DNA from: Acidobacteriota bacterium
GTDB taxonomy: Bacteria; Acidobacteriota; Terriglobia; Terriglobales; Acidobacteriaceae
DNA length: 64,000 bases
Direction of reading: 5' to 3'
NCBI GenBank assembly: GCA_025359885.1
Contig: JANYDG010000062.1
Coordinates: forward strand, 1-64,000
In this document: piece by piece, positions 29,356-36,114 of the stretch
Position numbering within the stretch: position 1 is the stretch's first letter
How the letters are laid out: every line of letters begins with the position of its first letter
Program-made: the position numbers and the translations under genes
Notes under the pieces: model-generated
Told to the model about the DNA's origin: nothing
What the model saw: the letters and a program-made list of their open reading frames with translations, nothing else
Databases searched by the model: none

Positions 29356-30105
29356 ATGAAAGCAGTACAGAACGCCCCTATGCACGTAGAAATTGAAGAC
29401 CTCACCATTCCCGACGCGGAAGAGATGATCGAAGAAGCTCTCGGAGAGCTTGCGCATTCCCATGATCCTGGCCTGGTTCGCGCCTTGAGATTTCTCGCGC
29501 CTCCGGGGTATCAGGCGATTGTGGAGCTTTGCGGCGAGAATGGCCGCAGCAAACGTCGCAATGCCAACGCGACGAACTGGACGCCGGAAGAGGACGAAAT
29601 CCGCATCTACTTTGAGCGGATCGACGAAAGTGGAGAGGATGAGGACGAGGACTTCGACTCGACCCCGGCAGCCCGTCCGCGTGCCGTATTCCGTCCTGTC
29701 GTTCCATCCACAGAGGATGGGAACGTAGAGGAAGTCAACGGCGGTTTGCCGGCAGATATCGATGACCGCATCCGGGAATTGTGCGCGACCCTGGCCGAGG
29801 CCGAGCGCGGTGGCCACGCATTCATTGCGCTGAAGTGGTTTCGCGACTCGTTTCTGCCCCGGAAGTCCTTCACCTGGAATCAGAACCCAGAGTCCCGGCA
29901 AATGGTGCTGGCAGAGGCGATTCTGCGCGGAGTGGTGCTAACCAGCAAGATCCCCAATCCCAAGACGCCCGCCTATCCAACCACGACAATCCGGCTCAAT
30001 CGTGCCGAGGCTGGCGTTCCCGAAGAGGCGCAGCGCTTCCGCCCGGTTTCTGTCTGTGGCGAATCGCTTTCAGCCTCCATGGACGATGACCGGGGGAACC
30101 AGTGA
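29356..30105 (+). CDS. Unknown protein coupled to PIN nuclease, candidate antitoxin
   Basis: About 249 residues from the second ATG, which has GGAG six nt upstream. N-terminal ~80 residues are acidic and helical (EDLTIPDAEEMIEEALGELAHSHDPGL), followed by a highly acidic linker (SGEDEDEDFDSTPAARPRA) and a C-terminal ~120-residue helical domain (DIDDRIRELCATLAEAERGGHAFIALKWF...). I recognise no family and no standard antitoxin DNA-binding fold (RHH, AbrB, Phd). It overlaps the next gene by 4 nt (GTGA), the arrangement typical of antitoxin-toxin pairs, but it is much longer than VapB. A role as antitoxin is inferred from position only. Confidence 0.6.
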   Translation: MKAVQNAPMHVEIEDLTIPDAEEMIEEALGELAHSHDPGLVRALRFLAPPGYQAIVELCGENGRSKRRNANATNWTPEEDEIRIYFERIDESGEDEDEDFDSTPAARPRAVFRPVVPSTEDGNVEEVNGGLPADIDDRIRELCATLAEAERGGHAFIALKWFRDSFLPRKSFTWNQNPESRQMVLAEAILRGVVLTSKIPNPKTPAYPTTTIRLNRAEAGVPEEAQRFRPVSVCGESLSASMDDDRGNQ

Positions 30106-30551
30106 GCTGCTACTTCCTCGATGCCACCGCCTTTGTGAAGTTATTTGTGCAGGAGGCCGGAACTGATGCGATTATCCGCCTCATGGAAGCCACAGAAGAC
30201 AATCGCAAGCTCATCTCTGCCGGTACTCCGCTGGAGGTCTACGCGGCCCTGAAACGGCGCGAGCGGGATGGAGGCATTTCGGCGGCCGACGGGGAAGCGG
30301 CGCGCAGTATCCTGCGGGTGGAAGCAGCCCGGATGGTGCAGCAACCGCTCAACCCGGCCGTGCTCGAGGCGGCACGCCAACTGCTGGACCGCCATGAGCT
30401 CCGTTCGCCTGAGGCATTGCAACTGGCAGCGGCGGTCGTCGCTCGCGAAATGTTCCAGGGGATGGAAATCACCTTTGTGAGCGCAGACCCACGTTTGCGT
30501 GAAGCCGCTCGAAAAGAACATTTTCAGGTGTTAAATCCAACCGAATCATAA
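30102..30551 (+). CDS. PIN-domain nuclease (VapC-like)
   Basis: 149-residue single PIN domain. The fold is clear: CYFLDATAFVKLF, then GTPLEVYAALKRRE, RSPEALQLAAAVVA and FVSADPRLREAA. The acidic active-site positions are Asp7, Glu45, Glu104 and Asp129; position 104 is more often Asp in VapC, so the metal site is conservatively altered. VapC toxins cleave RNA and are silenced by a partner encoded upstream; here the upstream gene overlaps the GTG start, implying coupling. Toxin activity versus another RNase role cannot be decided from sequence. Confidence 0.82.
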   Translation: MSCYFLDATAFVKLFVQEAGTDAIIRLMEATEDNRKLISAGTPLEVYAALKRRERDGGISAADGEAARSILRVEAARMVQQPLNPAVLEAARQLLDRHELRSPEALQLAAAVVAREMFQGMEITFVSADPRLREAARKEHFQVLNPTES

Positions 30552-30580
30552 GGCGAACTGGCATCGCTACCGACCGACGA

Positions 30581-30733
30581 TCACGCTGATTTACGGCGGA
30601 ATATTTCGTCTTTTTCCTTGCAGCCACAGGTAGAGCAACTGAGGCAGCAGAAGATCAATACGCCCACACCTGCGGTGATGAGCACCGCGAGCAGGGTTCC
30701 TGAGGAAAATAGGCTATGAGCAAGCGTATGCAT
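30581..30733 (-). CDS. Possible 50-residue Cys-rich membrane microprotein
   Basis: A reading frame below the track's size limit, antisense to the neighbouring genes. It encodes an N-terminal polar stretch, one transmembrane helix (GTLLAVLITAGVGVLIF), then a cysteine cluster CCLSCSTCGC directly at the membrane face and a charged tail KEKDEIFRRKSA. An AAGG lies about ten nt before the ATG. The layout (helix, Cys cluster, basic tail) is reminiscent of FeoB-associated Cys-rich proteins, but no homology can be claimed. Real or chance is uncertain. Confidence 0.4.
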   Translation of the reverse strand: MHTLAHSLFSSGTLLAVLITAGVGVLIFCCLSCSTCGCKEKDEIFRRKSA

Positions 30734-30780
30734 GGCTATTTGACCTTATTGAGCGAATCCGTCGAGCGAATTCGTTGAGA

Positions 30781-30816
30781 GAGTCTTGAACCGAGTCTTG
30801 AACCGAGTCCTGAACC
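30781..30816. repeat. 12-bp tandem repeat x3
   Basis: Three adjacent units gagtcttgaacc, gagtcttgaacc, gagtcctgaacc in the gap before the Y-family polymerase gene. No gene covers them. Confidence 0.8.
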
Positions 30817-31004
30817 CGGGCCTGGTGAACAATTTCCGGGGACGCTCGACCGTAGCTCCAGTCCAAGGAAAAAGTTTCACTAAATCGTCTTGGCGTCAAG
30901 TGTAGCATCTGGTTCACTCACTGAATAGTTGGATGTCAACACGAAAGTTGTAGTTGCCTCAAAGCGAAAATAAGGCGAAACTAGAGACACCGGGAGAATC
31001 TCCC

Positions 31005-32357
31005 ATGGCCATCTCAACAGACGCTCCAGCGTCGCCGCCACCCATTTCGACTGCACCGTCGGCCCCGGCCTCGCCTGAGGTCAATTGGCTGTTTCTGGAC
31101 CTGAATTCCTACTTTGCCTCTGTGGAGCAGGAGGCGCGGCCAGAGCTGCGCAATCGCCCAGTCGGTGTGGTGCCGCTGGAGGCAGAGACCACGGTGTGCC
31201 TGGCCGCCAGCTACGAGGCTAAAGCCTTTGGTGTGAAGACTGGGACCATGGTCCGCGAAGCACGGCAGATGTGCCCTGGAATCATCTTTGTCGAGGCGCG
31301 CCACGAGCTCTATGTGCAGTATCACCACCGGATCGTGGCCGCAGTGGAGAGCTGCCTGCCGGTGACGGCGGTGCTTTCAATTGACGAAATGGCGTGTCGG
31401 CTGATGGGCCGCGAACGGCCGCTGCTGGCCGCAATGAAGCTGGGCCGGCAGGTGAAGGAAGCTGTTCGGTCGCAGGTGGGAAGCACGCTGCGCTGCTCGG
31501 TGGGTCTGGCCACCAATCGTTACCTGGCCAAAATTGCCAGCGACATGGAAAAGCCGGACGGACTGGTGGCCCTGACACCAGATATTTTGCGGGAGGCGCT
31601 GCTGGGGCTGACCTTGCGCGACCTGCCAGGAATTGGCGTGCAAACAGAAAAGCGGCTGAACGAACGCGGCGTGCGGACGATGGCCGACCTGATGACCCTG
31701 GCAAGCCGAGAACGGACCCGGGAAGAGACCGGCGAACTCTGGGGTTCAGTGTGGGGCGAGCGACTATGGCATTGGCTCCGCGGCGAAGACTTTGATATGG
31801 GCGACAACGAGCACAGCAAGTCACTGAGCCACCAGCATGTGCTCGGGCCCGAGCTGCGCAACATTGATTCAGCCTGGGCGGTAGCGCACAAGTTGCTGCA
31901 CAAAGCGGCCATGCGGATGCGCGACGAAAAGCTGTGGGCGGGGCGGATCAGCCTGGCGTTGAGCTTTGTTGGTAACGGGCCGGTGCGGGCTCCGTCAGCC
32001 TTTGGTCCCAGCCGGGCCGATAGCTGGACGAGCGAATTGAAGCTGACCGAGTGCCAGGACAATCCCACTTTGATCGCAGCACTCAAAAAGCTGTGGGAGG
32101 GCCGCCCGCAGGGGCCGAAGTACGAGCAGCCGTTTTTTGTGTCAGTGGCGCTGACCGCGCTGGTGCCAGACGCGCTGCATTCGTTGAGCCTGTTTGACGC
32201 GCATGATGGCGGCGCAGAGCGGAGCCGCCTGGCGCAGACGATGGACGCACTCAATCACAAGTACGGCCTGGCGACCCTGGCTCCAGCGACGATGCTGACA
32301 GCGCTGAAGGCTGCGCCAACACGGATCGCGTTTTCGTCGATTCCAGATATGTTTTAG
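31005..32357 (+). CDS. Y-family DNA polymerase (DinB-like)
   Basis: About 450 residues. Translesion polymerase: palm motif I WLFLDLNSYFASVEQ, motif III LSIDEM with the catalytic Asp-Glu pair, and thumb-region DLPGIGVQTEKRL (HhH). All three metal-binding carboxylates appear intact, unlike ImuB-type relatives that lose them. The C-terminal little-finger region is divergent and longer than Pol IV. The track's TTG start (30954) is replaced by the ATG with GGGAGA ahead; a Ser/Pro/Ala-rich ~30-residue lead precedes the palm. No lexA, imuA or dnaE2 is adjacent; it ends 93 nt before an ECF sigma gene. Confidence 0.88.
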   Translation: MAISTDAPASPPPISTAPSAPASPEVNWLFLDLNSYFASVEQEARPELRNRPVGVVPLEAETTVCLAASYEAKAFGVKTGTMVREARQMCPGIIFVEARHELYVQYHHRIVAAVESCLPVTAVLSIDEMACRLMGRERPLLAAMKLGRQVKEAVRSQVGSTLRCSVGLATNRYLAKIASDMEKPDGLVALTPDILREALLGLTLRDLPGIGVQTEKRLNERGVRTMADLMTLASRERTREETGELWGSVWGERLWHWLRGEDFDMGDNEHSKSLSHQHVLGPELRNIDSAWAVAHKLLHKAAMRMRDEKLWAGRISLALSFVGNGPVRAPSAFGPSRADSWTSELKLTECQDNPTLIAALKKLWEGRPQGPKYEQPFFVSVALTALVPDALHSLSLFDAHDGGAERSRLAQTMDALNHKYGLATLAPATMLTALKAAPTRIAFSSIPDMF

Positions 32358-32374
32358 GGTTTTCTGATCTGTCT

Positions 32375-32400
32375 GAACATCCCTTCCAAATAAAACGTAT
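32375..32400 (+). promoter_or_regulatory. Candidate ECF promoter (GAAC-N17-CGTA)
   Basis: GAAC at 32375-32378 and CGTAT from 32396 with a 17-nt spacer, matching the general ECF layout (GGAAC, N16-17, CGTC). It lies in the short gap before the sigma gene, as expected for autoregulation. Confidence 0.4.
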
Positions 32401-32450
32401 CGCACTGCATCCTGCAGACCGGTGGGCTGCGGATAAGAGAGTAGAAGCGC

Positions 32451-33017
32451 ATGCGTGAGCGGTGGAACGGAGCGGAGTTGGAAGAACGCAGGCTGGAAGC
32501 GCTTGTGGAGGAGCACCAGTCGATGGTGTATTCAATTGCGCTGCGGATGACGGGGGATGCTGGATTGGCAGAGGAACTGGCGCAAGATGTGTTTCTGGAG
32601 CTGGACCGGAACCTGCCGAAGCTGGGGTCTGCGGCGCATGTTTGCCACTGGCTCCGGCGGGTGACCCTGCATCGGGCCGCAGACGCGCTCCGGCGACGAA
32701 GGGTGCATGCGCCGACGCTGGGCCGGGATGTCTGGGTTGAGCTCGAAGAACGGCATGGGTTGGTTGAGATCAATGTTGATCTGGCGTTAGCGGCGCGGAT
32801 CGAAGCACTGCTGGCCGGTTTGCCGGAGGCGCAGCGCGCGGCGCTGGTGCTGCGCTACCAGGAGGATCTGACCCCAGAGGAGATTGCAGCGACGCTCGAA
32901 GCACCAGTAGCCACCGTAAAGAGCCACCTGCAGCGCGGGTTGCAGCGGCTGCGAACGATGGTGCTTGAAAAGTCGGGCGCGGGGCAGAGATTAAGGGAGT
33001 ACGTGCGTGGAGCCTGA
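32451..33017 (+). CDS. ECF-type RNA polymerase sigma factor
   Basis: 188-residue sigma factor with region 2 (about 15-85: ALVEEHQSMVYSIALRMTGDAGLAEELAQDVFLEL) and region 4 (about 125-175: LAGLPEAQRAALVLRYQEDLTPEEIAATLEAPVATVKSHLQRGLQRL). Its last 11 nt overlap the GTG start of the next gene, and three further genes follow in the same direction, so it heads a four-gene operon with a membrane protein, a DUF4252 protein and another exported protein. Autoregulation is suggested by an ECF-like promoter just upstream. The signal sensed is unknown. Confidence 0.92.
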   Translation: MRERWNGAELEERRLEALVEEHQSMVYSIALRMTGDAGLAEELAQDVFLELDRNLPKLGSAAHVCHWLRRVTLHRAADALRRRRVHAPTLGRDVWVELEERHGLVEINVDLALAARIEALLAGLPEAQRAALVLRYQEDLTPEEIAATLEAPVATVKSHLQRGLQRLRTMVLEKSGAGQRLREYVRGA

Positions 33018-33411
33018 GAATCAGAACCAGCAGAATTGGAACGAGCAGGAAATTGCAGAGTTCGAGCAGAAGGTGCGCGCCGCAATCGAGCGGAAGACGG
33101 CTCCCGCCGGGTTGAAGCAGTGGGTGTTGACCGAGGCGGTGCGGCAACGGAAGCGGCAGGGATGGCTGGTAAGGAGGCGGTTTTCGGAGCACCGAGACAT
33201 GGCCGGCCGCGGCTGGATGCTGCAGCGGATTGCTGCTTCGGCACTGCTGGCCGTGCTATTTGGGGGATTTGCGGTGTATGAGCGGCACCAGAAGCAGGTT
33301 GTCGAGCTGCGCCGGGGTGAAGAGGCACGGGAGCAGGTGCTGACTGCAATGCGAATTACCACGCGGACGCTGGACCGTGTGAATGCGCGGCTGGCGGATG
33401 ATAGCCGGTAA
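33007..33411 (+). CDS. Single-pass membrane protein, candidate anti-sigma factor
   Basis: 134 residues: a cytoplasmic N-terminal helical region (about 1-70), one transmembrane helix (about 74-92, RIAASALLAVLFGGFAVY) and a ~40-residue charged C-terminal tail. The GTG start lies inside the sigma gene, so translation is coupled. Position and topology fit an anti-sigma factor that traps the upstream ECF factor at the membrane. The canonical zinc anti-sigma motif (HxxxCxxC) is absent, and no family is recognised, so this remains inference. Confidence 0.65.
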   Translation: MEPENQNQQNWNEQEIAEFEQKVRAAIERKTAPAGLKQWVLTEAVRQRKRQGWLVRRRFSEHRDMAGRGWMLQRIAASALLAVLFGGFAVYERHQKQVVELRRGEEAREQVLTAMRITTRTLDRVNARLADDSR

Positions 33412-33493
33412 GCCGGAGAGAGTTTCGATATTCGACAATTCGCAGGGAAACAACAAATCAGATTTCCCCAAAGGGGAGAAAGAGCAGGACAAG

Positions 33494-34081
33494 ATGAAGC
33501 GCAATCGAGTGGGTGCCAGCGTGCTGGCGTTGGGAATGGTGGCGGTAATGGGCAGTGTAGCGCAGGCACAGGATCAACTGCCCGCTCCTTCGCCGATTGA
33601 AAAAGACCTGGCAGCCCGGGCCAGCCATGTAACCGAAGTGACGCTGGACCGCACCATGCTGGAGTTTGCGGCCAAGTTCATGGACGGTAAGGATGGTGGT
33701 GACAAGGGTGACAAGGATGCGCAGGCGGCCATTGCCATGATTCAAAACCTCAAGGGCGTCTATGTGCGGGAATACGACTTTGACAAGGAGCACTCCTACT
33801 CTGCCGAAGAACTGGAGGGGCTGCGGAAGTACTTTGAGAGTTCCGACTGGTCGGCGATGGTACGCGAGCGGACCAAGGGAATCGCGCAGGGGACCGATGT
33901 GTACGTGAAGCTTGTCAATGGCCAGATGCAGGGTCTGTTTGTGCTAGACGCCGAGCCCAAAGAGCTTTCGCTGGTGCTGATTCTCGGCCCGATCGACATT
34001 CACAGCCTGAGCAAGCTGGGTGGCAATTTTGGCATTCCTAAAGACGTAGTGAAGAAGGCACAGAAGGAGGTGACCAAATGA
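33494..34081 (+). CDS. Exported DUF4252-family protein
   Basis: About 195 residues from the ATG before a clean signal peptide (KRNRVGASVLALGMVAVMGSVAQA); the track's earlier start would put 37 unrelated residues ahead of it. The mature part fits DUF4252: helix, then FAAKFMDG, IQNLKGVYVREYDFD, SDWSAMVRERTKGIAQGTDVYVKLVNGQMQGLFVLDAEPKELSLVLILGPID. The DUF4252 family lacks a defined biochemical role; such proteins occur next to ECF sigma factors. The stop overlaps the next start (ATGA). This protein is a probable output or feedback partner of the sigma operon. Confidence 0.82.
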   Translation: MKRNRVGASVLALGMVAVMGSVAQAQDQLPAPSPIEKDLAARASHVTEVTLDRTMLEFAAKFMDGKDGGDKGDKDAQAAIAMIQNLKGVYVREYDFDKEHSYSAEELEGLRKYFESSDWSAMVRERTKGIAQGTDVYVKLVNGQMQGLFVLDAEPKELSLVLILGPIDIHSLSKLGGNFGIPKDVVKKAQKEVTK

Positions 34082-34689
34082 TGCAAAGCCGATGGAAGGC
34101 GTTGTGGATTCCGGTAGGGATTGCAGCCATCATGACGCCTGCGTTTCTACTTGCTGCCGGTGGCAATGAAGAGGGCTTTGATGCCGTGGTGCACGGCATT
34201 GAATCGCGGTATCACGCGCACGCCACGCGGATTCCTTTCCTCGGGCTGATCAGCGGGTTGGCTGGAATTGCGACCCATGGCGGGGTGCATAACCTGCATC
34301 TGGTCGAGTTTGACGATGTACATGGGGCTGAAAAGGAGCCGGTCAACGGCGAAGAGCTGAATGCGCTGGTGCAGGCACATGTGGGGCAGGGCTGGCAGCG
34401 AATTGTGCGCGAGACCAGCCGCGACGGGGATGAGCAGAGCCTGATCTACGTCCATCCTGAGGGCAGCCGGCTGGGCATGCTGGTGGTGGACCTCGCAGGA
34501 CATGAACTGAACCTGGTGCAAATCTCGATCAATCCCGACCAATTGACCCGGGAAATGCGGGAGCGACATGAGCGGCACCATGGGCATGGTCCAGACTCTG
34601 ACTCGGATGCCGACAAACAGAAGCCTGACGCAAATCCCGACAGCAAACCTGCCGAAAGCAAGCCAGACGAGCCAAAGTCGGAGCAGTAG
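34078..34689 (+). CDS. Exported protein, divergent DUF4252-like
   Basis: 203 residues starting at the ATGA overlap. A signal peptide (about 5-27: ALWIPVGIAAIMTPAFLLAA) precedes a ~125-residue domain (LHLVEFDDV, QGWQRIVRETSRDGDEQSLIYVHPEGSRLGMLVVDLAGHELNLVQISIN) whose rhythm parallels the upstream DUF4252 gene, suggesting ancient duplication. The C-terminal ~45 residues are His/Asp/Lys/Pro-rich low complexity (HERHHGHGPDSDSDADKQK), possibly metal- or wall-interacting. Last gene of the sigma operon; a hairpin follows. Confidence 0.7.
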   Translation: MMQSRWKALWIPVGIAAIMTPAFLLAAGGNEEGFDAVVHGIESRYHAHATRIPFLGLISGLAGIATHGGVHNLHLVEFDDVHGAEKEPVNGEELNALVQAHVGQGWQRIVRETSRDGDEQSLIYVHPEGSRLGMLVVDLAGHELNLVQISINPDQLTREMRERHERHHGHGPDSDSDADKQKPDANPDSKPAESKPDEPKSEQ

Positions 34690-34716
34690 CGACACCTGAA
34701 TCAGGCAAACGCCTAT

Positions 34717-34755
34717 CGCGCAGCTATGGGTAATCAAGTTGCCCATAGCCGCGCG
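34717..34755 (+). terminator. Hairpin after the ECF/DUF4252 operon
   Basis: Arms cgcgcagctatggg (34717-34730) and cccatagccgcgcg (34742-34755), 14 bp with one A-C mismatch and an 11-nt loop, begin 28 nt past the last operon stop and end 26 nt before the GluQ-RS start. There is no strong U-tract. Confidence 0.5.
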
Positions 34756-34781
34756 TTCGACTGTCTGCGTAGACTCATGAG

Positions 34782-35768
34782 GTGGCAACCGACCGATTGC
34801 TGTTGACGGCAGACAACACGGGCAAGCGAGATGTGGCGTACCGGGGGCGCCTTGCGCCCTCGCCAACCGGTCTGCTGCATGTGGGCCACGCGCGCACCTT
34901 TTGGACCGCATACACACGCGCCCGGCAGGCGGTCGGCACGCTGGTGATGCGCATGGACGACCTGGACCCGGAGCGCTGCCGCAACGAATATACGGATGCG
35001 GCAATTGAAGACCTGCGCTGGCTTGGAATTCGCTGGCAGGAGGGTCCCGGAGCAACTGGACTGGGAAGAGCTGGACAAAGCGGCGGGGCTGGTTTCGACA
35101 AATCGGGGATGGGCGGCCCATTTGGACCCTATTTCCAGAGCAAACGACAGAGCTTTTACGAGATTGCCTGGCGCAAACTGCTGCGGCGCGGCTACCTGTA
35201 CCCCTGCCGGTGCACGCGGCGGGAACTAGCTTCAGCAGCTTCTGCTCCCCATGAGGGCGCACCCATTCTCGACGATGAGCCGATCTATCCGGGAACCTGC
35301 CGCCACATGGCGGTGGAAACCTCGCAGTTGCCGGGGCCGACGGCGAGCCGCTACGGGCCAGAGGCGGCGAACTGGCGTTTTCGCGTCAATGACGGAGTAG
35401 CGGTGGAGTTTTACGACCAGCACCTGGGGCCGCAGCGGTTTGTGGCCGGGGTTGATTTTGGAGATTTTCTGGTGTGGCGGCGGGACAACGTGCCCAGCTA
35501 CCAGCTCGCCTGCGCGGTGGACGACGCGGCCATGGCCATCACCGAAGTGGTGCGCGGGGCCGACCTGCTCAAGTCGACGGCGCGACAGATCCTGCTGCTG
35601 CGGGCGCTGGGGGTAGCAGCTCCGAGCTGGTACCACTGCACCCTGGTAGCCGACCATCATGGACAGCGGTTGGCCAAGCGCTTTGATTCCCTGGCCCTGC
35701 GTACCCTGCGCCAGCGCGGGCTGACCCCGATGAATATTCTTTCGGCAGAGCTGCCCGTGATGGCTTAG
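34782..35768 (+). CDS. gluQ: Glutamyl-Q tRNA(Asp) synthetase
   Basis: Truncated GluRS paralogue that attaches glutamate to queuosine at position 34 of tRNA-Asp. The 328-residue protein has the class I HIGH motif as HVGHAR in RGRLAPSPTGLLHVGHARTF, the zinc-binding element YPCRCTRREL...YPGTCRH, and a KMSKS-region variant (RLAKRFDSLAL). The anticodon-binding domain of GluRS is absent, as expected. The start is GTG. Its presence agrees with queC elsewhere in the window. The N-terminal half contains a Gly/Ser-rich insertion (about 85-110). Confidence 0.9.
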   Translation: MATDRLLLTADNTGKRDVAYRGRLAPSPTGLLHVGHARTFWTAYTRARQAVGTLVMRMDDLDPERCRNEYTDAAIEDLRWLGIRWQEGPGATGLGRAGQSGGAGFDKSGMGGPFGPYFQSKRQSFYEIAWRKLLRRGYLYPCRCTRRELASAASAPHEGAPILDDEPIYPGTCRHMAVETSQLPGPTASRYGPEAANWRFRVNDGVAVEFYDQHLGPQRFVAGVDFGDFLVWRRDNVPSYQLACAVDDAAMAITEVVRGADLLKSTARQILLLRALGVAAPSWYHCTLVADHHGQRLAKRFDSLALRTLRQRGLTPMNILSAELPVMA

Positions 35769-35831
35769 CATGGCTTCACAACTGCAGATTGGCAAAACAA
35801 GCGACTAAAACGAAATGGGACGAGGAACTCC

Positions 35832-36101
35832 GTGGATATCAAGACCGGGTGGATTTTTCTGATTGTCGGGTTGTTTGGATTGATTGCAGTTCTGCGCGCC
35901 AGGACATTTTCTGTGACAACCGAATCGGCACATGGCAAGACGGCGACGAGCGAGAAAAAGCAGATCGTTGTCACCCCGATGCGGCGCTTGATCGGAGTGG
36001 TGCTCAGCCTCGCCGTGCTGGGTTACGGCGTTGCCCGCATCCAGATGGACAACGCGTGGAATCCTTTTGAAAAAACATCAACCACAGTGACACCGCAGTA
36101 G
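35832..36101 (+). CDS. Small two-helix membrane protein
   Basis: 89 residues. A transmembrane helix at about 7-22 (WIFLIVGLFGLIAVL), a Lys/Thr-rich loop, and a second helix at about 52-70 (LIGVVLSLAVLGYGVARI), with a Thr-rich tail. GTG start with GAGGAA close ahead. No family recognised. It lies 63 nt after the GluQ-RS gene in the same direction and may share its transcript. The longer overlapping ORF 35789-36070 in another frame lacks these features and is judged a shadow. Confidence 0.6.
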   Translation: MDIKTGWIFLIVGLFGLIAVLRARTFSVTTESAHGKTATSEKKQIVVTPMRRLIGVVLSLAVLGYGVARIQMDNAWNPFEKTSTTVTPQ

Positions 36102-36114
36102 GCCGCTGGCACTG

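Noticed and set aside
34147-35262. 371-residue minus-strand ORF across two genes
   Set aside because: It spans the end of the sigma operon, a hairpin and half of GluQ-RS, so it cannot be a real gene.
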